NCBI RefSeq assembly: GCF_003112455.1
Contig: NZ_BDQX01000098.1
Span: 52,431 to 116,430, forward strand
Direction: 5' to 3'
DNA from: Paenibacillus agaridevorans
Lineage (GTDB): Bacteria; Bacillota; Bacilli; Paenibacillales; Paenibacillaceae
DNA: 64,000 nucleotides
The notes beneath the pieces are model-generated. The model ran no database searches. It was not told the DNA's origin and was given only the letters and a program-made list of their open reading frames with translations. Positions 25,267 to 33,750 of the stretch are shown piece by piece. How positions within the stretch are numbered: position 1 is the first letter of the stretch; each line of letters opens with the position of its first letter. A program made the position numbers and the translations under genes.

Positions 25267-27402
25267 TCAACTAAATCCGAGATCAGCCTTACCTTGTTCT
25301 TCTTCCCACCGAATACTCAACTTTAGCAGGCGGCTATCCTCGCTATCGCTGTCTTCGACTGCGATTACGATCCCAATACCGCTGCAATTCTCGTAGCCGT
25401 ACGAGGAAGGAACCGAAATCCAATAATGCTCCGTCGTTCCCGGCACTCCCCGCAAATCGAGAAGCAATCGTCCGTCCTCCCAGCGTTCGTCTGCAACGCT
25501 GACCGCATCCATGCTGACATGTCTGGAGGAACCGATCAATTGCGGCCGGTTCTCGGCTTTGCACAAACCGACGATCTGACAATGCCCGAGCTCCAGTGCA
25601 TCCAGCGCGATCGATCCGGTCTTTTTACCCAAATAACGCTGTTTCCAAAAATCGAACGCATGGTACGCGTCATCTGGCGCAAGCGCCAACGCTTCCAGCT
25701 CAAGCACGGTCTCCATTAGAGGCACAACCGCAAATCGGCCCGCAACGCACCACCGGCGAAATGGAAGATCAAAGTGTATCGCCCACAACGACCCAGTCGC
25801 ATTCGTTTCACGCGGTTCCGCGTTCAGGCCAAGCAGAGCATAGGCGAAAGCATCATCCATTTGACGATCGCCGAGCTGCGGCAAGGACAAATCCAACGGG
25901 AAGGTCATGTCGAGCTGCCCCGTTTCTCCAGTCGTCGTTGCCAGAGACGGGATGCAACGCTGAATGGAATGAATTCTGTCCTTATCATAGAGCTCCGTAT
26001 TGTCGCTGATCATCAACAGTCCGCCTGTTAACGAAACGAGCGACAGCAGCGATTGGCCCCACGCTTCCTCCGTACGCACGCATATGTAATCCGGGTCGTT
26101 TAAATAAAGGATTCGCTGAGTATGATACCAGCGGGCTGTTTCAACCATCTGCTTGCAAATCGCCGACCAGCTCGGATTCGAATCTCCGGCGATTCTGCAC
26201 GCGTCAACGATTCCCGCCGCCTCCGTCAACACGCCCCAGCAAGCGAGGAAAAAGGAATCTTCTCCAATCTGCTCCCTTGCGCACTGGAGATAGTTGCGCA
26301 AACTCGCGGATGCCTCCTCATTTGAAAGGAGGCCGTCATTGACCGCCTTATGCAAACCGTCATACAAAAAATGACGAATTTGATCGGTTTTGAAATAACT
26401 GTACCCTTTGTCCTTTAATCCCCTGTACAGCGGCGCCACCTGCTCAGCCAACGTTTTCGGATCCGTTTTTAAGACGTTAAAAATCCACTGACCATATAAA
26501 GGATCCCCGCTGGAGTCGCATTCAAAATATTCGCGGTTCGCTTCCACGAACTCCCGATTCGTAACCATCGCGCTTGACCAAATTCCAGCCCGAAAACCAC
26601 GTCCCTTTATGCTGGATATTAATCCGTCATGGCCATCCGGAAAGCGATGATTCGTTTGAATCCAAGCATCGGCAACGCTCCCTCCCTTTGTTGGAGGAAT
26701 GTGTTCTGACTGAAAGCCGTCATCAATCTGCATCACATTCAACCCATAAGGCTTGAAGTGGGTATCCAAAAACGCCGCAGTTTTTTCGATATCCTTGCCG
26801 GTAACACGCTGCGCGAACGCTTCCCATGAGCTCCAGCCGGTAATCGGCTGCACATTCGGACGCCATTGCCATGGACGATGATGTTCAAATTGAAGATGGC
26901 GGCGATAATACTGCATCCGTAAATTGACAATCCAAGGCTGCAAACCTCCCTGAACTTCCAATTCCGCCTGCCAATCTCCAGTTTCGTTCTGTTCCAGGCG
27001 CGATTTTGTCCACGACCAACCTGCGCCATGCCAATCGATCAGCAAATCCTGAAAAACATCGTAAATCCCGTTAACCCCTTTAAGCAAAGGTTTGCCGATC
27101 TGACCCAGTATCGCCTGGCCTTTAACCGCTCTTTGCGGCCGCATGTTGAGCGCCTCCTTACTTAAATGAATGTTGACTTTGACCAAAGCAGGCTTATCCA
27201 AAGCAACATATATTTGCTGCACAAACGGGCTGCTCTGTATATTGCCGTTAGAAGCTTCACGATAGTACGGTTTTGCCCCCTCCGGAATAAAAATCGAGAG
27301 CAAAGGTTTACCATTATAGTCATAGTGCAGACAATGCTCGTTTTCTTCCCATCTGTGCGACGCATGAGCGACGGGCGGTTCCTTTTCAAATGTCGATTTC
27401 AT
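25267..27402 (-). CDS. GH36-like alpha-galactosidase or alpha-N-acetylgalactosaminidase
   Basis: A 711-residue clan GH-D glycosidase. A beta-sandwich N-terminal region (about 1-190) leads into a barrel with VMQIDDGFQ, GIWSSAMVTNRE, YFKTDQ (nucleophile Asp near 339) and CRIAGDSNP (acid/base Asp near 407). The absence of the DDGWF and CRSWD forms of classic raffinose-active enzymes shows it is divergent. No signal peptide. ATG 27402 has GGAGG seven bases upstream. First gene of a five-gene operon with EamA and three phosphoesterases, and divergent from a GH129-like gene. Confidence 0.78.
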   Translation of the reverse strand: MKSTFEKEPPVAHASHRWEENEHCLHYDYNGKPLLSIFIPEGAKPYYREASNGNIQSSPFVQQIYVALDKPALVKVNIHLSKEALNMRPQRAVKGQAILGQIGKPLLKGVNGIYDVFQDLLIDWHGAGWSWTKSRLEQNETGDWQAELEVQGGLQPWIVNLRMQYYRRHLQFEHHRPWQWRPNVQPITGWSSWEAFAQRVTGKDIEKTAAFLDTHFKPYGLNVMQIDDGFQSEHIPPTKGGSVADAWIQTNHRFPDGHDGLISSIKGRGFRAGIWSSAMVTNREFVEANREYFECDSSGDPLYGQWIFNVLKTDPKTLAEQVAPLYRGLKDKGYSYFKTDQIRHFLYDGLHKAVNDGLLSNEEASASLRNYLQCAREQIGEDSFFLACWGVLTEAAGIVDACRIAGDSNPSWSAICKQMVETARWYHTQRILYLNDPDYICVRTEEAWGQSLLSLVSLTGGLLMISDNTELYDKDRIHSIQRCIPSLATTTGETGQLDMTFPLDLSLPQLGDRQMDDAFAYALLGLNAEPRETNATGSLWAIHFDLPFRRWCVAGRFAVVPLMETVLELEALALAPDDAYHAFDFWKQRYLGKKTGSIALDALELGHCQIVGLCKAENRPQLIGSSRHVSMDAVSVADERWEDGRLLLDLRGVPGTTEHYWISVPSSYGYENCSGIGIVIAVEDSDSEDSRLLKLSIRWEEEQGKADLGFS

Positions 27403-27459
27403 CAAGCGACCTCCATATACAACTATTAGTTGCGCACTGATAAATATCTCTACACTGCT

Positions 27460-27470
27460 ATGCTAAGCAT
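27460..27470. promoter_or_regulatory. short palindrome in the GH36/GH129-like divergent gap
   Basis: ATGCT-A-AGCAT lies about 58 bases upstream of the GH36-like gene and overlaps a weak minus-strand promoter (TTGCCT-N17-TAGCAT). The 292-base gap holds no other clear signal. Confidence 0.3.
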
Positions 27471-27694
27471 GATCGTTTCGGGAGGCAACAGTCATAATTT
27501 AATCTGATAAACAAAAAAGCAGAGACGGTATTTTCAGTTTTTCATATGGCAGTCAAATCTTTATCCGGACGACGATTAACCCACGTTTTCGTAACGATCT
27601 TAAAAACGACAAATTGTTGAAGCTCCGGTCTCATGCTAGTTTAAAAAACAGGAGGATTGTAAGGAGGGACAATTCCGACATACAATGCTTAACG

Positions 27695-29644
27695 ATGAGG
27701 TCAGAGAGGATGATCACGAAGACCATGCATGAAAATGATAACGTTATCTTATTAGAAAACGGCGGCACAAAAATTTTTCTGGACAAGAAAAGTTTAAGCG
27801 TACGCGTCGAGACGGAAAATGTCTCATGGGAAACCGTTTCCGGGGCGGCGAGTTTCGCCGTCGGATACGAACATGCCGATCGGTTTTTGATTTCACTTAA
27901 TCAAGCTGAGAACAAACAGTTTTCTCCTATCGACTCGGGTTTCCTTCAAGGCGTCCGCATTCAGCTTGGCCCATTTTCCAGCAACGGCAAAATAATCGGA
28001 GTTCAAGCAGATGTTGCCGTCCTGCTAAACACCCACAGCGGCGAACTCGTTTTTGAAGTCCATGGGATCAGCGGCGGAACGGAAAATGAGGTCTCCGAAG
28101 TCATTTGGCCGGGATCATTTGCCTTTTCCGGCGATCGGGAGATCGACTATACGGTCGTACCCGCTATGCAAGGCTACCTGATTCCGGCAAATTGGCAGAA
28201 GCCGATTCGGCGATACCATAAAGGATTGATGTTCGATCGGGATGCCTATATGCCATGGTGGGGACAGGTCAAGGAGGGCAACGGATATTTGGCCATCATC
28301 GACACGCCTAATGATGCGCGTCTCACCGTGGAGCACGTCCCTTGTGTTCACACCCATGCGGAAGTCGTATGGATTCATTCGCTTGAACGCTTTGACTATA
28401 CCCGTAAGCTGCGTGTCCGATTCGCTAAGGATATGAACTATGTCGGCATGGCCAAAATGTATCGTCAATATGTACGAAGTTTAGGCAAGTTACGTACGTT
28501 GGCGGAAAAGCAGCTTCGAAATCCAAAACTGTCGGAATTAATGGGCTCGGCCGTCGTACACACAAGCGTACATACTCGCATAGCGCCGGAATCTTATTAC
28601 TTCGATAAGGAGCATCCCGAGAAAAACGATTTTGCCGTTCCTTTCGAAGAGAGAGCCTTGCAGCTCGCGGCGCTCCAGGAAAAATACGCCGGCAAGCTCT
28701 ATGTCCACATAGATGGTTGGGGACGCAACGGCTACGATAATCTCCATCCCGACGTGCTTCCGCCAAGCCCGAAAGGCGGAGGCTGGGAAGGCATGCGGAA
28801 ACTCCAGGAGGTGTGCAGAGATCAACATATTTTATTAGCCTTGCACGACAATTATCGGGACTTCTATTACGATGCCGATTCTTACAGCCCCGAGCTGACA
28901 ATTAAACATCGGAACGGCGAACAGGAATTTTGCGATTATTGGGCGGGAGGAGCTCACAGCTGGCTTTGCACAACATTGTCCAAAGGTTATTTAGAACGCA
29001 ATCACGATAAACTTAATGAAAACGGCATATATCCGGATGGGGTTTATATCGATGTGTTCGCCGTAGTACCTGGCGATGAATGTTATGATCCGAGACATCG
29101 GATGACAAGAACGGAGTGTATGACTTACCGTGCCTCCTGCTTCGAAGAGATCCGTTCCAGAGGGATGATCATCAGTTCGGAGGAACCAACCGATTGGGCC
29201 GTGCCTTATCTGGATCTGGTCCATCATGCTCCATATGCCCTTTATCCCGGCCCCGGAGAAGGCCCGGCTATCGGCATTCCTACACCGTTGTTCTCCCTTG
29301 TTTATCATGACGCGATCGTCGTGCCGTGGTCCTTGGATAGAGGAGCCTGGGGAATTCCGGAGACGGATCTCGGTCTGCTTCATGGGCTGTTGAATGCCGG
29401 CGTTCCTTATTTGCCCATCCAGCCTTCGGACAACGAAATTCCGATCGTCAAAACAATGGCCCGGCTCCATCAGCTTATAGGATCGCTTGAAATGACGAAC
29501 CACGAATTTATGGACGGAAGCTGGCGCAAGCAACGCACTACGTTTGCAGACGGTACGATCGTCGAGGTCGATTTGGACGGTGACCGTTATACGATTCAAA
29601 TGGCGGACGGTGAACTCATTTCGGAGGCAGCCGTTCATTTGTAA
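27695..29644 (+). CDS. GH129-like alpha-N-acetylgalactosaminidase
   Basis: About 649 residues with a beta-sandwich N-terminal region and a barrel. VYIDVFAV contains a candidate nucleophile Asp (near 452) and ISSEEPTDW a candidate acid Glu 43 residues later; the same 43-residue spacing separates Asp435 and Glu478 of the Bifidobacterium GH129 enzyme NagBb as I recall it. GH129 removes alpha-linked GalNAc and is intracellular; this protein also lacks a signal peptide. The start is uncertain: ATG 27695, 27710 and 27725 are all in frame and none has an ideal ribosome site. A strong terminator follows. A distant GH101 or an unnamed family are alternatives. Confidence 0.6.
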   Translation: MRSERMITKTMHENDNVILLENGGTKIFLDKKSLSVRVETENVSWETVSGAASFAVGYEHADRFLISLNQAENKQFSPIDSGFLQGVRIQLGPFSSNGKIIGVQADVAVLLNTHSGELVFEVHGISGGTENEVSEVIWPGSFAFSGDREIDYTVVPAMQGYLIPANWQKPIRRYHKGLMFDRDAYMPWWGQVKEGNGYLAIIDTPNDARLTVEHVPCVHTHAEVVWIHSLERFDYTRKLRVRFAKDMNYVGMAKMYRQYVRSLGKLRTLAEKQLRNPKLSELMGSAVVHTSVHTRIAPESYYFDKEHPEKNDFAVPFEERALQLAALQEKYAGKLYVHIDGWGRNGYDNLHPDVLPPSPKGGGWEGMRKLQEVCRDQHILLALHDNYRDFYYDADSYSPELTIKHRNGEQEFCDYWAGGAHSWLCTTLSKGYLERNHDKLNENGIYPDGVYIDVFAVVPGDECYDPRHRMTRTECMTYRASCFEEIRSRGMIISSEEPTDWAVPYLDLVHHAPYALYPGPGEGPAIGIPTPLFSLVYHDAIVVPWSLDRGAWGIPETDLGLLHGLLNAGVPYLPIQPSDNEIPIVKTMARLHQLIGSLEMTNHEFMDGSWRKQRTTFADGTIVEVDLDGDRYTIQMADGELISEAAVHL

Positions 29645-29663
29645 TAAGGATGCGGATAACGCG

Positions 29664-29720
29664 GAAAGCTGTCCCCATAGTAGAGAATTCTACACCAGGG
29701 ACAGCTTTCTTCGTTTTTTT
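29664..29720 (+). terminator. rho-independent terminator of the GH129-like gene
   Basis: GAAAGCTGTCCC (29664-29675) pairs perfectly with GGGACAGCTTTC (29698-29709), with an inner TAGA/TCTA stem and T7 at 29714-29720. Confidence 0.9.
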
Positions 29721-30027
29721 AAGCTTTTATCTGATAATGAGCGGTTGTAATCGGTCCTTTATTGCCTTGCGTGTCAATTGCATACATTTCGATGTCGTAC
29801 ACTCCCGGAGGCGCTTCCCAAGGGATGACATACGACCATGAGAACAAGCGGTCTCCTTCCCGCTTCATCGCGTCGTATATACCATAATCCGATATTCGCA
29901 TGATCGATCTCTCCAACGCCTCGCCGCTGTTGCCGGCATCGCCATACTCGATCTGCAGCTTAACCCTCTCTCCGCGTCGCCCGATCTTCGGATCGAACGT
30001 CACTTTGGCTTCATTAGCAATACTCAT
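29719..30027 (-). CDS. small Ig-like beta-sandwich protein, function unknown
   Basis: A 102-residue protein I cannot name. Alternating hydrophobic strands, YVIPWEAPPGVYDIEMYAIDTQGNKGP and a C-terminal YQI are typical of a single fibronectin type III or Ig-like domain, such as those that bind carbohydrate or polymers. No signal peptide or membrane segment. GAGGGTG lies five bases before the ATG. It shares the TetR-type operator with the divergent GH5 gene, so it is expressed with the endoglycoceramidase-like enzyme and may be its partner. Confidence 0.65.
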   Translation of the reverse strand: MSIANEAKVTFDPKIGRRGERVKLQIEYGDAGNSGEALERSIMRISDYGIYDAMKREGDRLFSWSYVIPWEAPPGVYDIEMYAIDTQGNKGPITTAHYQIKA

Positions 30028-30053
30028 TTTATCACCCTCGCTTTTTTATTTGT

Positions 30054-30067
30054 ACTGACTAGTCAGT
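30054..30067. promoter_or_regulatory. TetR-type operator 1 (small Ig-like gene)
   Basis: ACTGACTAGTCAGT is a perfect 14-bp palindrome lying four bases downstream of the minus-strand -10 element, where a repressor would block initiation. An identical copy lies at 30158-30171. Confidence 0.8.
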
Positions 30068-30070
30068 TCA

Positions 30071-30100
30071 ATCATAGAGGGGGATTGCATTTCGTGTCAA
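30071..30100 (-). promoter_or_regulatory. promoter of the small Ig-like gene
   Basis: On the minus strand TTGACA (30095-30100) and TATGAT (30071-30076) are spaced by 18 bp, immediately followed by operator 1. Confidence 0.7.
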
Positions 30101-30124
30101 TAGGGTAAACAAAAATATTAAGAA

Positions 30125-30154
30125 TTGACAGTCCTCCTCTATCCGTCATATATT
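30125..30154 (+). promoter_or_regulatory. promoter of the GH5-tetR operon
   Basis: TTGACA (30125-30130) and TATATT (30149-30154) are spaced by 18 bp, followed three bases later by operator 2. Confidence 0.7.
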
Positions 30155-30157
30155 TAG

Positions 30158-30171
30158 ACTGACTAGTCAGT
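30158..30171. promoter_or_regulatory. TetR-type operator 2 (GH5-tetR operon)
   Basis: A second exact copy of ACTGACTAGTCAGT, placed over the expected transcription start of the GH5 gene. The two sites are 104 bp apart. Confidence 0.8.
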
Positions 30172-30198
30172 TCAAATTCACTAAAAGGAGACTGCCCT

Positions 30199-31689
30199 TT
30201 GAAAAACATGACAACCAATGGTTCCCGGTTTATAGACGCTCAAGGACGCCAAGTCATTCTTCACGGCATCAGCATGGTTTGCAAGGATAAAGAAAAAGGT
30301 TATCTCGATCATTGGACAGACAAAGATTTTCTGAAATTAAAGCAATGGGGATTTAACGTTATCCGACTAGGCATCATATGGGACGGAATCGAACCTCAAC
30401 CGGGACAGTTCGATGGTCAATACATTGAAAACGTTCGGGGGATGATCCAAATGGCCCATCGTTACGGTTTGTACGTCTTTCTGGATATGCACCAGGATTT
30501 GTACAGCTCGTTGTACGCAGACGGCGCGCCCGCTTGGGCTACTCTGATCGACGATCATGTATACGTAAAAACCGAGCTTTGGAGCGACGCTTACTTGTTC
30601 GACCGGGCGGTGCAAACCGCGTTCGACCATTTCTGGAGCAACACTCCCGCGTCCGACGGCATCGGCCTGCAGGATCACTACGTCGCGGCTTGGCGTTTTG
30701 TTGCCGAACGACTGCGCGATGAACCTAATCTGATCGGGTACGACATGATGAACGAGCCTTTTATCGGCTCCAAAGTCGAGGAAATGGTTGGAGGCATGTT
30801 TACGGCTTACGGAGAATTGGTGGCGGAACGAAGGGGTCAGCCTCCCGACATGAAGGAGCTGCTCGACATTTGGACCGATCACGAGAAAAAGCTGCAAGCG
30901 CTCGAAATGCTGAATTCCGTCGACGCGTATCGTTTTATCATGCAAGCGACTGCGCCAGCGCAGGACGTTTTCGAAAAAAACGTGCTCTCCCCTTTCTTCC
31001 AGAAAATCGGCCAGGCCATCCGCGAAGTTGATCCGGATCGGATTCTGTTTCTCGAAACGAATTACTTTTCCAACCTTGGCGTTGCCAGCTCGATCCAGCC
31101 AATCAAGGACGCACAAGGCCAACGCGATGCGCAGCAGGCATACGCGCCTCACGGCTACGACCTGGTAACCGATTCCGAATTCGTGCATGCCGCGGATAGC
31201 CGCCGCATCGACTTTATTTTTGACAATCATGTGCAAACCCGCGACAGACTGGATATGCCGATGCTGATCGGAGAATGGGGAGCCTACGGGGAATCCCGGC
31301 TAGCGGAGCAAGCGTGCCTCGACGTACAAAAAAACTTCGAACGGATGTTATGCGGCGACGTTTATTGGTGTTATTTGTATCCTGATATGGATCAGTTCAG
31401 CTCCTTTAACGGAGTGTGCAGGGGAATTCCGTCAGTGGTGGCCGGAACTATTTTAAGCTATCATTACGATAGAAGCGGAAGCTTCTTTGAGATGGAATGG
31501 ATCGAGGATGGCAGTATCGACGCTCCGACAAGAATCTATTTTCCCGATATCGAAGTCATGCGGTCAGGCATGAAGTCGCTAACTTCTTCCGAAAGCGGAT
31601 ATGCGTGGTCTGGCCTGGAAGGAACGAAAGCAGGATATCTGAGTATTTCGTCTTCCGGAGGAGGCAGAAGATCTCTGCAGATCGGTTAA
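30199..31689 (+). CDS. GH5 endoglycoceramidase-like glycosidase
   Basis: A 496-residue clan GH-A enzyme. FNVIRLGIIWDGIEPQPG, FLDMHQD and GYDMMNEPF (acid/base Glu about 186) and MLIGEWGAYGE (nucleophile Glu about 359) match the endoglycoceramidase branch of GH5, which releases the intact glycan from glycosphingolipids, more closely than cellulases. The C-terminal 100 residues form a beta-sandwich as in those enzymes. Known endoglycoceramidases are secreted; no signal peptide is visible here, so the substrate may be a smaller or imported glycoside such as a steryl or flavonoid glycoside. TTG 30199 has AAAGGAG seven bases upstream. Followed by its tetR gene. Confidence 0.78.
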   Translation: MKNMTTNGSRFIDAQGRQVILHGISMVCKDKEKGYLDHWTDKDFLKLKQWGFNVIRLGIIWDGIEPQPGQFDGQYIENVRGMIQMAHRYGLYVFLDMHQDLYSSLYADGAPAWATLIDDHVYVKTELWSDAYLFDRAVQTAFDHFWSNTPASDGIGLQDHYVAAWRFVAERLRDEPNLIGYDMMNEPFIGSKVEEMVGGMFTAYGELVAERRGQPPDMKELLDIWTDHEKKLQALEMLNSVDAYRFIMQATAPAQDVFEKNVLSPFFQKIGQAIREVDPDRILFLETNYFSNLGVASSIQPIKDAQGQRDAQQAYAPHGYDLVTDSEFVHAADSRRIDFIFDNHVQTRDRLDMPMLIGEWGAYGESRLAEQACLDVQKNFERMLCGDVYWCYLYPDMDQFSSFNGVCRGIPSVVAGTILSYHYDRSGSFFEMEWIEDGSIDAPTRIYFPDIEVMRSGMKSLTSSESGYAWSGLEGTKAGYLSISSSGGGRRSLQIG

Positions 31690-31749
31690 TTCCTGAGGAT
31701 GTGGTATACTTGACGGAAGATCGAGTTGTAGGAAAGGACCGATAGTACG

Positions 31750-32322
31750 TTGAGCAAAAATAAAATTATCGATGCCGCGATCAAGCTTTTTTCCGAGCAA
31801 GGCTATTACAGGACAAATATGGACGACATTGCCAAAGAAGCCAATGTGGCCAAAGGCACGCTTTATTACCATTTCTCGGGCAAGGGCGAGCTCTTCGAGA
31901 GGATCGTGACGGACGGCATTCAAATGCTGATGGACAAAATCGAGGAAGTGCTGCGGCAAAACGAGGACCCGGATTGGCAAATTCGAACAATCGTAAGCAA
32001 ACACATCGAGTTGTTCCTGCATTACGGAGAACTTGTTCACATTATTTCCAATGAAATCACAAACGGAATCGAGCCGGATATTTTGGAGCGAATCGTCGCG
32101 CTTAAAAACAAGTACATCGCTTTTGTGGCAGACGTTTTGCGCTACGGACAAGCGGACGGCTCGCTAAACGAAATGCATTGCGAATTGGCGGCGGCAGGGC
32201 TGATCGGGATGATCCAAAGCGCAAGCTTGTACGTTATCCATCATCACGGTAAGGGATCGGTCGATGAGTTGCACGAAACGATTAACGCCTTCGTGCTTCC
32301 AGCTCTGCTTAAGAAAACTTAA
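31750..32322 (+). CDS. TetR/AcrR-family repressor
   Basis: A 190-residue regulator. The N-terminal helix-turn-helix reads IDAAIKLFSEQGYYRTNMDDIAKEA then GTLYYHFSGKGELF, typical of the family; the C-terminal helical domain would bind a ligand. It lies 60 bases after the GH5 gene and is therefore probably on the same transcript. The two identical palindromes ahead of GH5 and the Ig-like gene fit the size and form of TetR operators, giving a simple autoregulated switch. The TTG start at 31750 has an AAAGGACC box upstream. Confidence 0.88.
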   Translation: MSKNKIIDAAIKLFSEQGYYRTNMDDIAKEANVAKGTLYYHFSGKGELFERIVTDGIQMLMDKIEEVLRQNEDPDWQIRTIVSKHIELFLHYGELVHIISNEITNGIEPDILERIVALKNKYIAFVADVLRYGQADGSLNEMHCELAAAGLIGMIQSASLYVIHHHGKGSVDELHETINAFVLPALLKKT

Positions 32323-32377
32323 AGGCATCATGCTTGCAGCATATTGATCGAACCGTGATTTTCATTCCTATATTACT

Positions 32378-32411
32378 GCAAAGGCCTTCCTAGGTTATGG
32401 AAGGCCTTTGC
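32378..32411. terminator. hairpin between tetR and the second fucosidase operon
   Basis: GCAAAGGCCTTCC and GGAAGGCCTTTGC form a perfect 13-bp stem around an eight-base loop, between convergent genes. The U tract is weak on both sides. Confidence 0.7.
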
Positions 32412-32437
32412 CGCTTTAATCTGTTAATCCCCTTCTT

Positions 32438-33706
32438 TCACCCCGGCCATACCGGTTTGCCATCGTATTCGACCGCGACGACCGTATTCCAATCATCGCA
32501 GTCAGCTGGATCAAGCTCGATCCACAATCTGCTGACGTAGTAGTCGCCGTCCACGCCGCCGGAGAATCCGTGCGTTCGCTCCGTGCGATACGGCAGCGGC
32601 TGACCGGAACCAACCAGATGAACGCTCCGGACTTCCCCGCCGATTTCGCGAAGCTCGATTGGGGATCGAGGCAAGTCGAGGATATGCAAATAGATGATGT
32701 TGTCCTTCGTCGTCATCGGACCGTAAAACACGGGAGGATAATGTTTAGGCACTCGTTTCGTGCCGTAGATGCCTTCGCCCCAGCGAGACAACCATCTTCC
32801 GATTGCAATCAGGCGCGCCTTCGCTTCCTCCGGCCATGTTCCATCTGGACGAGGCCCGACATTCAAGAGCAGATTTCCGCCTTTCGTCGCAATCTCCAGT
32901 AAAGTGCCCAGCAACGTAATCTCGCTTTTATAAGTGGATGCATCGGGATGATACGCCCATTGATGGTTCATCGTCATGCAGGTTTCCCACCATTCGTCCG
33001 GCGGATGATGCGGTACAAATTGCTCCGGCGTCTCGTAGTCTCCCGCACCGGGGAGACGATCGTTAATGATCAGGTGAGGCTGAAGATTTAGCATCATCGT
33101 CTTTACCTCGCTGCTCCGCCAGCGATCCGCGCCGAAGCCGGGAACGTCGAACCAGATCAGATCGATCCGTCCGTAACCCGTGAGCAGCTCCCGAAGCTGT
33201 TCGACGAACCGCCCATGGAACTTCCACCACCGATCCGGATCATACGTATTCGGTTTTGGAGATTGTATGCTCGCCGAGATCGGAATCGTGGCAAAATCCG
33301 GATCATGCCAGTCGATCGTCGTAAAGTAGAGTCCCACTTTAAGACCCTCTTCTCGGGCGGCCTCTACGAACGGGGCAATCAGATCCCGGCCCGGTCCTCG
33401 CTTCACGGCGTTATAGTCGGTTGTTTCGGTATCGAACAGACAGAAGCCGTCATGGTGTTTGGCCGTCAGGACGATATAGCTCGCCCCTGCTTCCTTGGCC
33501 ATTCGAGTCCATTCTTTGGGATCGTAGGACTGCGGATTAAATTCATCCGCCAAATTTTCATAGTCCTCCACCTTCATATGTTGGCTGCTATGGGACATTA
33601 ACGGCCAGGAAGCCTCGATGCCCCGAACCGAATAAGGTCCCCAATGAAGAAAGATACCAAATCTCGCTTCGTCGAACCATTGCGCTTCCGGATGTATGGC
33701 TTTCAT
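32438..33706 (-). CDS. GH29 alpha-L-fucosidase, second copy
   Basis: About 422 residues, shorter than the copy at 7220-8695. RFGIFLHWGPYSVRGIEASW, LTAKHHDGFCLFD and GRIDLIWFDVPG (nucleophile Asp about 187) are diagnostic. The barrel is followed by a small beta-sandwich. The ATG at 33706 has AAAGGAG nine bases upstream; the open frame starts at 33745. No signal peptide. It is the last gene after a binding-protein-like gene, an SDR and an enolase-superfamily dehydratase, which makes a fucoside pathway likely. Confidence 0.88.
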   Translation of the reverse strand: MKAIHPEAQWFDEARFGIFLHWGPYSVRGIEASWPLMSHSSQHMKVEDYENLADEFNPQSYDPKEWTRMAKEAGASYIVLTAKHHDGFCLFDTETTDYNAVKRGPGRDLIAPFVEAAREEGLKVGLYFTTIDWHDPDFATIPISASIQSPKPNTYDPDRWWKFHGRFVEQLRELLTGYGRIDLIWFDVPGFGADRWRSSEVKTMMLNLQPHLIINDRLPGAGDYETPEQFVPHHPPDEWWETCMTMNHQWAYHPDASTYKSEITLLGTLLEIATKGGNLLLNVGPRPDGTWPEEAKARLIAIGRWLSRWGEGIYGTKRVPKHYPPVFYGPMTTKDNIIYLHILDLPRSPIELREIGGEVRSVHLVGSGQPLPYRTERTHGFSGGVDGDYYVSRLWIELDPADCDDWNTVVAVEYDGKPVWPG

Positions 33707-33750
33707 CGATTCGTTCTCCTTTGGAATGTTATCGTCGTGCCTCAATCTTG

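Noticed and set aside
27683-27730. A short leader peptide (MLNDEVREDDHEDHA) before the GH129-like gene
   Set aside because: The nearest AGGAGG is 17 bases upstream and no terminator or hairpin follows, so no attenuation is supported.
30367-31236. A 289-codon open frame opposite the GH5 gene
   Set aside because: Antisense to the catalytic domain of GH5, without ribosome site or domain.
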